Shown here: in pieces, positions 46,461 through 54,687 of the stretch
How the letters are laid out: every line of letters starts with the position of its first letter
How positions within the stretch are numbered: the stretch's first letter is position 1
Assembly: GCA_009773475.1 (NCBI GenBank)
Contig: WSXV01000004.1
Coordinates: 124,001-188,000 of the forward strand
DNA: 64,000 nucleotides
Direction: 5' to 3'
From: Desulfobulbaceae bacterium
Lineage (GTDB): Bacteria > Desulfobacterota > Desulfobulbia > Desulfobulbales > Desulfocapsaceae
Translations under genes and position numbers: made by a program
Notes under the pieces: model-generated
What the model was told of the DNA's origin: nothing
Databases searched by the model: none
What the model saw: the letters and a program-made list of their open reading frames with translations, nothing else

Positions 46461-48284
46461 TCAGCGGGCCGGGGCTGGCGCCTTCAGCCACCAGCTCATC
46501 AAAAGCTGCACCGGATCATAATACAAGGGCAGGGTTTCCGGTTGTTGAAAGATATTACGATAGGCAAGGCGATACCCGTTCATGTACCAGTTTGGCACCA
46601 GATAGTAGCCATACCAGAGGACACGATCCAGGGCCTTGCAGGCTGCAGTCAATTCTTCCTGGGTATGGGCGTAGATTATCTTTTCCACCATGGCATCCAC
46701 CACCGGATCTTTTACCCCGGCCAGATTTTTAGCACCCGGGATATCAGCAACAGTCGAATGCCAGAAGTTACGCTGCTCATTTCCTGGTGACAGGGACTGG
46801 CCATAGACATGGACAATCATGTCAAAATCAAACTTCTGTTCCCGGTCCGTGTACAGGGCTGGATCGATGGTCCGGTACTCCGCACGGATGCCCAGTTTTT
46901 TCAGATTGCTGACATAAGGCGCCATCACCCGCTCAAAGGATTGGGAGACCAAGAGGATTTCAAAGGTGAAAGGATTGCCGCCCTTATCCTTCAACACACC
47001 ATCCTGAATCGTCCAGCCGGCATCGCGCAGCAACTCTCCGGCCTTACGCAGATTCACCCTCGCCCCCTCTTTCTCGGGGGTCACTGGGGGCGTCGGCGGT
47101 GTACGAAAGACATCGGCAGGCAACTGCTCGCGAAAAGGCTCTAAATACTTCAGCTCCAAACCTTCCGGAACACCGGTGGCGGCGAGCAGCGAATTACTAA
47201 AAAAAGAATTGGACCTGGTGTACTGGTCAAAAAACAGGGATTTGTTGGTCCACTCAAAATCAAGGGCCAGCCCCATGGCCTGTCGAACCCTTGCGTCTTT
47301 GAAGATCGGTCGGCGGGTGTTCATCAGAAAGCCCTGCATCCCGGCGTTATTCTTATGGGGAAAAAGCTTCTTGATCAGGGTCCCGTCGGCGAATCGTCCA
47401 CCTTCCATATCCCGGGCCCATTGTTTGGCAATATTGACCGGCATAAAATCAAATTCACCGGCCTTGAAGGCCTCCACCGCGACGATCTGATCCTTGTAGT
47501 AGTTGCTGGTAATGGTATCGAAATTAAACAGCCCTTTCCTGACCGGATGATTTATGGCCCAGTACTTGGGATTGCGCTTATACGTGATGGATTTTCCCTG
47601 CTGTACATCCGCCACCATATAGGGCCCTGAGCCAATGGGAGGGGTCATTGCCAGCTTCCCGTCTTCCGGAGCAAATCCTTGCGTTGCGTAAAACCTGGCC
47701 GACATAATTGGAATCTGAGCGGCAATCATCGGCAGCTCCCGGTTGGCCTTGGCAAAGACAAAACGAACACGACGGGAATCAAGGATCTCCGCCTTTACAA
47801 TATCATGATAATAATAGGCATAAGAAGGATGGGCCTGATCGCTTTTTAAAATATCCAGGGAGTATTTTACGTCCACCGGCGTTATGGGGCTGCCATCGGA
47901 AAAACAGGCGGCCTCATTTAAGGTAAACACCATGGATAATTTATCTTTGGCCACCTCAATATCTTTGGCAATCAGGCCATATTCTGCAAAAGGTTCATCC
48001 AGACTCGCCACCGCCAGGGGTTCAAAGACAAAGGAGTCAAGCCCCATGGGCGGCGTACCTTTCAGGGTAAAAGGATTCATCTTGTCAAAACTGCCGAGAT
48101 CATGCAGCACAAGAGCCCCCCCCTTCTCAGCCTGGGGGGAAGCATAGTCAAACTGCTTAAATCCAGGCGCATACTTCAGGTTACCATCTATGGAAATTCC
48201 ATGGCCCGCATGGGATATGGAACTGGAGCAGACAGAAAAAAGGAAAACCAGGAGGACCGAAAGGAAAGGGACTGAGCGGGGCAT
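46461..48284 (-). CDS. Oligopeptide-type extracellular solute-binding protein (YejA-like)
   Basis: From ATG 48284 the protein has 607 residues and a Sec signal peptide (PFLSVLLVFLFSVCSSSISHA). The mature part is an SBP family 5 protein close to E. coli YejA, the microcin C/peptide binding protein: YASPQAEKGGALVLHDLGSFDKMNPF, FTLNEAACFSDGSPITPVDVKYSLD, IGSGPYMVADV, NTRRPIFKDARVRQAMGLALDFEW, NLRKAGELLRDAGW. An AAGGA site supports this ATG over the GTG at 48323. No permease or ATPase genes are adjacent. It heads the ten-gene minus-strand run and is divergent from leuC. Confidence 0.91.
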   Translation of the reverse strand: MPRSVPFLSVLLVFLFSVCSSSISHAGHGISIDGNLKYAPGFKQFDYASPQAEKGGALVLHDLGSFDKMNPFTLKGTPPMGLDSFVFEPLAVASLDEPFAEYGLIAKDIEVAKDKLSMVFTLNEAACFSDGSPITPVDVKYSLDILKSDQAHPSYAYYYHDIVKAEILDSRRVRFVFAKANRELPMIAAQIPIMSARFYATQGFAPEDGKLAMTPPIGSGPYMVADVQQGKSITYKRNPKYWAINHPVRKGLFNFDTITSNYYKDQIVAVEAFKAGEFDFMPVNIAKQWARDMEGGRFADGTLIKKLFPHKNNAGMQGFLMNTRRPIFKDARVRQAMGLALDFEWTNKSLFFDQYTRSNSFFSNSLLAATGVPEGLELKYLEPFREQLPADVFRTPPTPPVTPEKEGARVNLRKAGELLRDAGWTIQDGVLKDKGGNPFTFEILLVSQSFERVMAPYVSNLKKLGIRAEYRTIDPALYTDREQKFDFDMIVHVYGQSLSPGNEQRNFWHSTVADIPGAKNLAGVKDPVVDAMVEKIIYAHTQEELTAACKALDRVLWYGYYLVPNWYMNGYRLAYRNIFQQPETLPLYYDPVQLLMSWWLKAPAPAR

Positions 48285-48550
48285 AAGTTTAGAATCCTTA
48301 CTAAAAAAATGAACCAAGCGCACGCCTGAGCGTAAAAAAACGGCATCGGTCCTTAGGGAATATTTTCATTGAACAATTATTTATTTCAACGGCTTAACTA
48401 TGGCAATAGTACCCTTTATCGACTAATATATCAGCCTTTATATCAGTTACTTATTGTCTCGTTTTTCCTTCCAGTGAAGGATACGAAAAGTTACTCGTAA
48501 AATCAATACCATATTATTCACCACTCAACATGCCAATCAGGAGCTGCAAG

Positions 48551-49840
48551 ATGGGAAAAACCATAGCTACGAAGATATTTGACGCACATCTGCGTGACAC
48601 CCCCACCCCGGGCAATATGATCCTTGATATTGATGTTGTCATGTGCCATGAAATCACCACTCCCATAGCGATCATGGATCTCATGGAAAAAGGGATGGAC
48701 CGGGTCTTTGATCCGAGCAAGATCAAGGCGGTCATCGACCATGTGACTCCGGCCAAGGATTCCAAGACCGCCATGCAGGGCAAGATCATGCGGGACTGGG
48801 CCAGGCGGCACCAGATCAAGGATTTCTTTGATATCGGCGCGAACGGTGTCTGCCATGCCCTCTTTCCTGAAAAGGGCTTTATTCGTCCCGGCTACACGGT
48901 GATCATGGGCGATTCCCACACCTGCACCCATGGGGCCTTTGGCGCCTTTGCCGCCGGTGTCGGCACCACCGACCTTGAAGTCGGCATCCTCAAAGGCGTT
49001 TGCTCCTTCCGGGCTCCGGAAACCATGCGCGTGGTCCTGAACGGCGCCCTCTCCACCGGGGTCACAGCCAAAGACGTGATCCTGTCTGTTATCAAACGAC
49101 TAACCGTCAATGGCGCCACGGACCGGGTCATCGAGTTTGTCGGCCCGGTGGTGGACGCCATGACCATGGCTGCCCGCATGACCCTGTGTAACATGGCTGT
49201 GGAAGCAGGGGCCACCAGCGGCATCTGCCTGCCGGATCAGGTAACAGCCGAATATCTCTGGCCATTTATCAAGGATACATATACTTCTCTTGCAGCCGCA
49301 GTGGAAGATTTCAAAAAATGGCATTCCGATCCAGACGCGACGTATGTGGAAACCCTAGAATTTGATATCTCTGCCCTTGAACCCCAGGTCACCTTTAATT
49401 TTAAGCCTGATCAGGTCAAGGATATCAGTGAGATGGAAGGTACGCATGTTGACCAGATCTACATCGGCTCCTGCACTAATGGTCGCATCGAGGATCTTCG
49501 GGACGCTGCCTCGATCCTCAAGGGGAGAAAACTTGCTGACGGAGTGCGTGGAATCGTCACTCCTGCCACTCCCGCCATTTATTCACAAGCCCTTGAAGAA
49601 GGGATCATCAAGATCTTTATGGAGGCCGGCTTCTGCGTGCTGAATCCTACCTGTGGCGCCTGTCTTGGAATGAGCGCCGGGGTCATGGCGGCTGGCGAGG
49701 TCTGCGCCTCAACCACCAACCGTAACTTTAATGGCCGCATGGGCAAAGGCGGCATGGTCCATCTGATGAGCCCCTTCTCCGCCGCCGCTGCCGCTGTCAC
49801 CGGCACCATCACTGACCCCCGGAAATTTCTGAATCAATAA
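48551..49840 (+). CDS. leuC: 3-isopropylmalate dehydratase large subunit (LeuC/homoaconitase family)
   Basis: The 429-residue 4Fe-4S aconitase-superfamily subunit isomerises isopropylmalate in leucine synthesis. It has VMGDSHTCTHGAFGAFAAGVGTTD, the first cluster cysteine in GDSHTC, YIGSCTNGRIEDLRDAA, NPTCGACLG with the remaining cysteines, and NRNFNGRMGKGG. It belongs to the shorter archaeal/anaerobe LeuC class that also includes homoaconitases, so substrate is not strictly fixed. ATG 48551 has AGGAG eight bases upstream; a start 21 bases earlier lacks one. leuD follows after 142 bp; leuA and leuB are not in the window. Confidence 0.93.
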   Translation: MGKTIATKIFDAHLRDTPTPGNMILDIDVVMCHEITTPIAIMDLMEKGMDRVFDPSKIKAVIDHVTPAKDSKTAMQGKIMRDWARRHQIKDFFDIGANGVCHALFPEKGFIRPGYTVIMGDSHTCTHGAFGAFAAGVGTTDLEVGILKGVCSFRAPETMRVVLNGALSTGVTAKDVILSVIKRLTVNGATDRVIEFVGPVVDAMTMAARMTLCNMAVEAGATSGICLPDQVTAEYLWPFIKDTYTSLAAAVEDFKKWHSDPDATYVETLEFDISALEPQVTFNFKPDQVKDISEMEGTHVDQIYIGSCTNGRIEDLRDAASILKGRKLADGVRGIVTPATPAIYSQALEEGIIKIFMEAGFCVLNPTCGACLGMSAGVMAAGEVCASTTNRNFNGRMGKGGMVHLMSPFSAAAAAVTGTITDPRKFLNQ

Positions 49841-49982
49841 ATGATACAGTAAAAGGATAGAGGCTGATGGCCAATAACTGTAAAATAGACACTGCAAGCA
49901 GCTGATTCTGAAACACGAGCAGCCCATTCATCAAATTATTTTGAAAAGCTCGTCATATAAAATAGAGATAAGAGGAAATGCC

Positions 49983-50531
49983 ATGAACACAGTCACTAAA
50001 ACCTTCGGTGGGCCCGCCATCCTGCTGGACAGAAACGATATCAATACCGATGAGATTATCCCAGCCAAATATCTCACCGAGATTACCAAAATGGCCCTGA
50101 AACCCCATCTTCTCGAAGACTTGCTGCTCGACGGTCAGCCCTTCAACCTCCAGTCACCTGGGATGCAGCAGGCAAGGGTGGTGATCACCCGCGCCAACTT
50201 TGGCTGCGGCTCATCAAGGGAACACGCGGTCTGGGTCTTTGAAGTCAACGATATCAACATTGTCATTGCCGAGAGCTTTGCCCGGATCTTCCGCCAGAAC
50301 ATGTTTAACTGTGGCATCCTCGCTATTGAACTTCCCGCAGCCGACATCGATCACCTCTTTGCGATGAAGGGTGCGCTTACCGTCGCCGTTGACCTCGAGA
50401 CAACCACAATGACGGCCAGTTCAAGCGATCCAGGCCAGGCGCCTTTCTCCTGTCCGTTTCAGATGAACCCCTTTGACCGTGACCTGGTGGCGGCTGGTGG
50501 TTGGCTAGCCTACGCCGACAAAAAATTTTAG
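49983..50531 (+). CDS. leuD: 3-isopropylmalate dehydratase small subunit
   Basis: The small subunit pairs with LeuC to complete the active site. The 182-residue protein has FGGPAILLDRNDINTDEIIPAKYL, RVVITRANFGCGSSREHAVWVF and IAESFARIFRQNMFNCGILAIEL, all diagnostic for the swivelling domain. It has a clear AGAGGAAA ribosome site. Length is typical of the class, with a slightly longer C-terminal tail. A large hairpin begins at its stop codon. Confidence 0.93.
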   Translation: MNTVTKTFGGPAILLDRNDINTDEIIPAKYLTEITKMALKPHLLEDLLLDGQPFNLQSPGMQQARVVITRANFGCGSSREHAVWVFEVNDINIVIAESFARIFRQNMFNCGILAIELPAADIDHLFAMKGALTVAVDLETTTMTASSSDPGQAPFSCPFQMNPFDRDLVAAGGWLAYADKKF

Positions 50532-50585
50532 AGCCCGTTATGAGACAAGCAAGGTCTTCTTCTTGTTTGTCTCATTTACGGGCTC
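50531..50585 (+). terminator. Long hairpin at the end of leuD
   Basis: GAGCCCGT (50531-50538) pairs with ACGGGCTC (50578-50585), and ATGAGACAA (50540-50548) with TTGTCTCAT (50567-50575), separated only by a T against TT mismatch. The stem can extend toward the loop. It starts at the last base of the leuD stop. Only two T residues follow, so it may protect or process the mRNA 3' end as well as terminate. Confidence 0.7.
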
Positions 50586-50589
50586 TTAT

Positions 50590-50637
50590 GCAGCATCCGG
50601 AAAACAGCAATCTGTTCTGCTGTTTTCCGGATGCTGC
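50590..50637. repeat. Perfect 20-bp inverted repeat after leuD
   Basis: The 20 bases at 50590-50609, beginning GCAGCATCCGG, are exactly complementary to 50618-50637, with an eight-base loop. It comes four bases after the leuD-end hairpin. No T-run follows. A perfect 20-bp stem is far beyond chance for a spacer of this size. Confidence 0.92.
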
Positions 50638-50651
50638 GTCCAACAAATCAC

Positions 50652-50714
50652 ATCCACCGGATGTTTATCGGAATCCACCAGATGTTTACCGGTATCCACC
50701 GGATGTTCAACCAG
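50652..50714 (+). repeat. Three tandem copies of a 21-bp repeat
   Basis: Units at 50652-50672, 50673-50693 and 50694-50714 share the core ATCCACCGGATGTT (unit 2 has AGATG). The first two units continue as TTAYCGG. Each core is itself a small palindrome (ATCC-acc-GGAT). The period is a multiple of three, so one frame reads PPDVYR-like heptapeptides, but no start signal supports translation. The CCGGATG word also occurs in the adjacent 20-bp hairpin. Confidence 0.9.
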
Positions 50715-50797
50715 ACGACAAACAGTTGTACCATTTTCTGACAGGCTTCAAATTACCCCCGATAAACGGGATATCTGACTATTAAAGTAAACCCACT

Positions 50798-53398
50798 ATG
50801 ACCAAATCGAATTTCCTCATCGGCATCGCCATCACCATGGTGTCCATTATGTTCTGGGCATCTCTTAACCGGCCGGAAAACGCACCCCCCTGGCCGACCC
50901 AGATCCAGGGATTCTCCTTTTCTCCCATGCGGGAAAACCATAATCCCATCGACCATATTCTGCCCAATGCCGATGAAATAGATCAGGATCTTGCTCTCTT
51001 AGCCCATACCACCCATGCCGTTCGCACCTATACCATGGAGGGAGACCTCAGCAAGATTCCTGCCCTGGCCCAGAAGCACGGTCTCAATGTAACCCTTGGC
51101 GCCTGGCTGAATGCTGATCCCAAGGCTAACGAGATTGAAGTCAATAAGCTTATTACAACGTCCAAGGAAAACTACCGGAATGTGGTGCGGGTGGTGGTGG
51201 GCAATGAGTCCATCCTGCGTGGCGAGCTCAAGGTCGAGGAAGTTGCTGTCTATCTGAAACAGGTACGAGAGGCGCTGACAATCCCCGTGAGTACTGCTGA
51301 GACCTGGGACGTGTGGCTGGCTCATCCAGAGTTGGCCGAGCATGTCGATTATATCGCCGTCCATATCCTTCCCTACTGGGATGGCGTAGAGCTTGATCAG
51401 GCCGTCGATCATGTGGTCGTCACCATGAACAAGCTGAAAAGTAAATTTCCTGACAAAGAGATTGTCCTTGCCGAGGTAGGCTGGCCCAGCAATGCCCGTA
51501 CCCACAAGGCGGCTGTGGCTTCACCGGCCAATCAGGCAACCTTCCTCCGTCATTTCCTGCTTCGGGCTGAACAGAAAAAGTACGTCTATTATATCATGGA
51601 GGCCTTTGACCAACCCTGGAAACGAATAAGTGAAGGATCAGTCGGGGCCTACTGGGGAGTCTACGATGTCCATCGTCAACCCAAATTTGCCTTTACCGCC
51701 CCCATCGTCGAGATTCCCCAGTGGCGCCTGCTGGCTGGAATCTCCATCGTCATTGGGATCATCACCTTCGCCATGCTGCTCATAGACGCCCGCAGTTTAC
51801 AGAAGCGAGGCCGCAGCTTCCTCGCCATTGTCGCCTTTTGCTCAGCCACGGCCGCCGTCTGGATTATTTACACCTATTACAACCAATACATGACGGTCAC
51901 CGCCATTATCGTCGGAGTGTTGATGATCATCGGCATGATCGGCGTCGCCCTGGTTCTTCTCACCGAGGCCCACGAATGGGCCGAGGCCATCTGGGTGGAT
52001 AAGTGGCGGCGGGGATTCACCCCAATCCTGCTGGCGGACGAGGATCTGCCAATGGTATCGGTACACGTTCCGGCCTACAATGAACCGCCGGAGATGATGA
52101 TAGCCACCATTGACGCCTTAGCAGCCCTTGATTATCCCCATTTTGAGGTGATTGTTATCGACAATAACACCAAGGATCCAGCTATCTGGCAACCCGTTGA
52201 GGCCCATTGCGCCACCCTTGGTCCCCGTTTTCGGTTTTTCCATCGCGACCCGCTGCCCGGGTTCAAGGCAGGTGCCCTCAATTTTGCCCTGGCCCAGACC
52301 GCACCGGATGTCGAGGTCATTGCCGTCATCGACAGCGACTATCAGGTGTCTCCCCTCTGGCTGCGCGACCTTGTGCCCCAGTTCAGCAAGCCGGAAGTAG
52401 CCATTGTCCAGGCCCCCCAGGATTATCATGACGAAAAGGAAAACCTGTTTAAGGCCATGTGTTATGCCGAATATCGAGGATTCTTCTATATCGGAATGCA
52501 GACCCGCAATGAACGTAACGCCATCATCCAGCATGGCACCATGACCATGGTCCGAAAATCCGCCCTGGAGGAAGTCAATGGCTGGTCAGAATGGTGTATT
52601 ACTGAAGATGCGGAACTGGGACTCAAGATCTTTGAGAAGGGCTATGAAGCCAATTACATTGCCAAAAGTTACGGCAAAGGGGTTATGCCGGACACCTTTA
52701 TTGACTTTAAGAAACAACGTTTCCGCTGGGCTTACGGGGCAGTGCAGGTTATGCGCCACCACTTCGGCATCCTCTTTCTCGGGCGCGGCCACACCAAACT
52801 GACCAGCGGCCAGCGATATCACTTCGTCGCCGGTTGGCTCCCGTGGATGGCCGACAGCCTGAACATGCTCTTCACCCTGGCCGCCATCGGCTGGTCCATT
52901 GCCATGATTTACAATCCCCTCAAGTTTGACCCGCCCATGGTGATTCTCTCTTCCATGCCCATGATGCTGTTCTCATTCAAGATGGCCAAGATGATTTATC
53001 TGTACCGCACCCGGGTCGGTGCCACCGTGGCCCAGACTGCCGCCTCGGCACTGGCCGGTCTGGCCCTATCGCACACCATCTCCATGGCCATCCTGCAGGG
53101 AGTCTTCACCAAGAGCAAACCCTTTTTCCGAACCCCAAAAATGGAACAAGCCCATGCCCTGCGCAAGGCCATGCTCTCCGCCCGGGAAGAAGGGTTGATC
53201 ATGCTGGGACTGTGGAGCTCTGCCTATGGAGTGGCAGTAAAACAGGGAACCGAATCCTCTGATCTGATTGTCTGGATCATGGTCCTGCTCGTCCTCTCCA
53301 TTCCCTATCTGGCAGCAGTTCTGTTCTCCCTGATCAGTGGTTTCAGCTGGCTGCCCAGCTGGCTGCTTGCCAATAAATCCAGTGATCCCAAGAAATAA
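50798..53398 (+). CDS. ndvB: GH17-GT2 fusion membrane glycosyltransferase (NdvB-like beta-1,3-glucan synthase)
   Basis: The 866-residue protein joins an N-terminal signal-anchor and GH17-like domain (residues about 35-300; acid/base Glu137 in VVGNESILRG, nucleophile Glu226 in VLAEVGWPS) to membrane helices near 310-390, a GT2 domain (VSVHVPAYNEPP, VIDSDY Asp512/Asp514, TEDAELG at 602-608, QRFRW at 640-644) and further helices. This is the layout of the P. aeruginosa and Bradyrhizobium NdvB proteins that make cyclic beta-1,3 glucans, linked to osmotic adaptation and biofilm antibiotic tolerance. The name is by architecture; product is inferred. It is preceded by the repeat-rich spacer and has an 18-bp inverted repeat over its stop. 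Confidence 0.83.
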   Translation: MTKSNFLIGIAITMVSIMFWASLNRPENAPPWPTQIQGFSFSPMRENHNPIDHILPNADEIDQDLALLAHTTHAVRTYTMEGDLSKIPALAQKHGLNVTLGAWLNADPKANEIEVNKLITTSKENYRNVVRVVVGNESILRGELKVEEVAVYLKQVREALTIPVSTAETWDVWLAHPELAEHVDYIAVHILPYWDGVELDQAVDHVVVTMNKLKSKFPDKEIVLAEVGWPSNARTHKAAVASPANQATFLRHFLLRAEQKKYVYYIMEAFDQPWKRISEGSVGAYWGVYDVHRQPKFAFTAPIVEIPQWRLLAGISIVIGIITFAMLLIDARSLQKRGRSFLAIVAFCSATAAVWIIYTYYNQYMTVTAIIVGVLMIIGMIGVALVLLTEAHEWAEAIWVDKWRRGFTPILLADEDLPMVSVHVPAYNEPPEMMIATIDALAALDYPHFEVIVIDNNTKDPAIWQPVEAHCATLGPRFRFFHRDPLPGFKAGALNFALAQTAPDVEVIAVIDSDYQVSPLWLRDLVPQFSKPEVAIVQAPQDYHDEKENLFKAMCYAEYRGFFYIGMQTRNERNAIIQHGTMTMVRKSALEEVNGWSEWCITEDAELGLKIFEKGYEANYIAKSYGKGVMPDTFIDFKKQRFRWAYGAVQVMRHHFGILFLGRGHTKLTSGQRYHFVAGWLPWMADSLNMLFTLAAIGWSIAMIYNPLKFDPPMVILSSMPMMLFSFKMAKMIYLYRTRVGATVAQTAASALAGLALSHTISMAILQGVFTKSKPFFRTPKMEQAHALRKAMLSAREEGLIMLGLWSSAYGVAVKQGTESSDLIVWIMVLLVLSIPYLAAVLFSLISGFSWLPSWLLANKSSDPKK

Positions 53399-53439
53399 AT
53401 ACTTAATTGATCATATCGCAGTATGATCAATTAAGTATT
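53398..53439. terminator. Perfect 18-bp inverted repeat at the glucan synthase 3' end
   Basis: The 18 bases at 53398-53415 (AATACTTAATTGATCATA) are exactly complementary to 53422-53439 around a six-base loop, starting on the last base of the stop codon. The stem is AT-rich, without a T-run. It lies between convergent genes and may act as a two-way terminator or a protein-binding site. Confidence 0.75.
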
Positions 53440-53552
53440 CGATTATGCTAAAAATTCTTTACACAGGACCAAGTTTTTTTGCCTGTACTAGCGATTTTCA
53501 GTATTCCCTGGCTTGAACCAAAACTCACCTGTACAAGGCACCCCCGAGCTCT

Positions 53553-54566
53553 TTACTTCTTTCCTAAAAAGCTCTCCAGCACATCAATGTCTTGCTTGCT
53601 TCCAAGGATCAGCGAGGTGCGTTCATGCAATGATTCCGGCTGGATATCAAGAATTCTCTGGCCTGCATCATTGACGGCGCGGCCTCCTGCCTGTTCTATC
53701 AGAAAAGCCAAAGGAGAGGCCTCGTATAACAGTCGCAACTTCCCTTGGGGCTTGTCGGGATTTCGGCAATCACTGGGATAGAGGAAGACCCCGCCGGTAA
53801 TCAGATTCCGGTGGAAATCGGCAACCAGGGTGCCAATATAGCGAGAGCTGTAGGGACGGCCGGAACTCTCGTCAATCTCCTTGAAGTACTGGATATAATC
53901 CCGCATCACCGGGCTCCAGTAGTGATAATTCCCCTCATTGACCGAAAAATATTTGCTCCTTTCCGGAACGCGGATATTTTCATGGGAGAGAAAAAATTCA
54001 CCAACACTGGGATCCAGAGTAAAACCATGGACTCCATGTCCCGTCGAATAAACCATCATGGTTGAAGAACCATAAATAATATAACCGGCGGCAACCAATG
54101 TGTTGCCGGGCTGAAGTATATCCTGCAAGGTTCCCTGCCCTTCCTGACTCTTGCGGTGATGAATAGAAAAGATGGTCCCTATGCTGACATTGACATCAAT
54201 ATTGGAAGATCCGTCCATGGGATCAAAGGCAAGGGTATATTTGCCTTCATATCCTTCTCGGGCCGGAATAATTTCATCATCTTCCTCTGAGGCCATAACA
54301 CAGACGAAGCCGCTTCTGGCCATTCTCCGTTTGATAGTGTTATTGGCAAACTCATCTAACTTTTGAACCTCCTCCCCCTGGATATTCGTCTTCCCTGAAT
54401 CCCCGATAACATCGGCAAGACCCGCCATATTGACCTCAGCCGAGATAATTTTTCCGGCAACAATCAGCTCAGTTAACAGACCTGACAAATCGCCGGTTGC
54501 TTCCTTATGCATTTGCTGACTGTCTGTGATCTGCCGATGGACGGTAATTCCCACTGGTCGTTTCAT
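53553..54566 (-). CDS. fbp: Fructose-1,6-bisphosphatase class I
   Basis: The 337-residue enzyme hydrolyses fructose-1,6-bisphosphate in gluconeogenesis. It has DVIGDSGKTNIQGEEVQKLDEFAN, VMASEEDDEII, the metal-binding FDPMDGSSNIDVNVSIGTIF, GTLVADFHRNLITGGVFLYP, GKLRLLYEASPLAFLIEQAGG. An upstream open frame of over 100 codons is spurious; ATG 54566 with an AGGAG site and the normal family length define the start. It lies 121 bp downstream of pepA on the same strand and faces the glucan synthase. Confidence 0.96.
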   Translation of the reverse strand: MKRPVGITVHRQITDSQQMHKEATGDLSGLLTELIVAGKIISAEVNMAGLADVIGDSGKTNIQGEEVQKLDEFANNTIKRRMARSGFVCVMASEEDDEIIPAREGYEGKYTLAFDPMDGSSNIDVNVSIGTIFSIHHRKSQEGQGTLQDILQPGNTLVAAGYIIYGSSTMMVYSTGHGVHGFTLDPSVGEFFLSHENIRVPERSKYFSVNEGNYHYWSPVMRDYIQYFKEIDESSGRPYSSRYIGTLVADFHRNLITGGVFLYPSDCRNPDKPQGKLRLLYEASPLAFLIEQAGGRAVNDAGQRILDIQPESLHERTSLILGSKQDIDVLESFLGKK

Positions 54567-54687
54567 TATTTCTCCTGGTTGAATTGAGGGGTTCTTGATT
54601 TGTAATGGGCTGAAGGTTGAATGAGTGGTGCGACACAACATGCACCCTCCACAATCTTCCTGTTTTCTATCTTCCGACTCCTGCCTT
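54567..54687 (-). other. Purine-rich fbp-pepA spacer with a dispersed GAAGA-type repeat
   Basis: On the minus strand the spacer is almost all purine, with a word at 54660-54678 that matches 15 of 19 bases of a word inside the first hrpA insertion (3219-3237). It reads as a short AG-rich repeat. The end adjoining fbp carries its ribosome site. Confidence 0.5.

Noticed and set aside
46990-47110. Possible insertion in the YejA-like protein (proline-rich RTPPTPPVTPEKEG)
   Set aside because: Family members have a similar PPVT-containing loop before the NLRKA motif, so this looks like normal variation.
50652-50714. CRISPR-like array
   Set aside because: The three units are contiguous 21-bp tandem repeats with no spacers, and no cas genes are present.
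50501-50785. 94-codon open frame with PPDVYR repeats after leuD
   Set aside because: It begins within leuD in another frame, has no ribosome site and simply translates the hairpins and the 21-bp tandem repeat.
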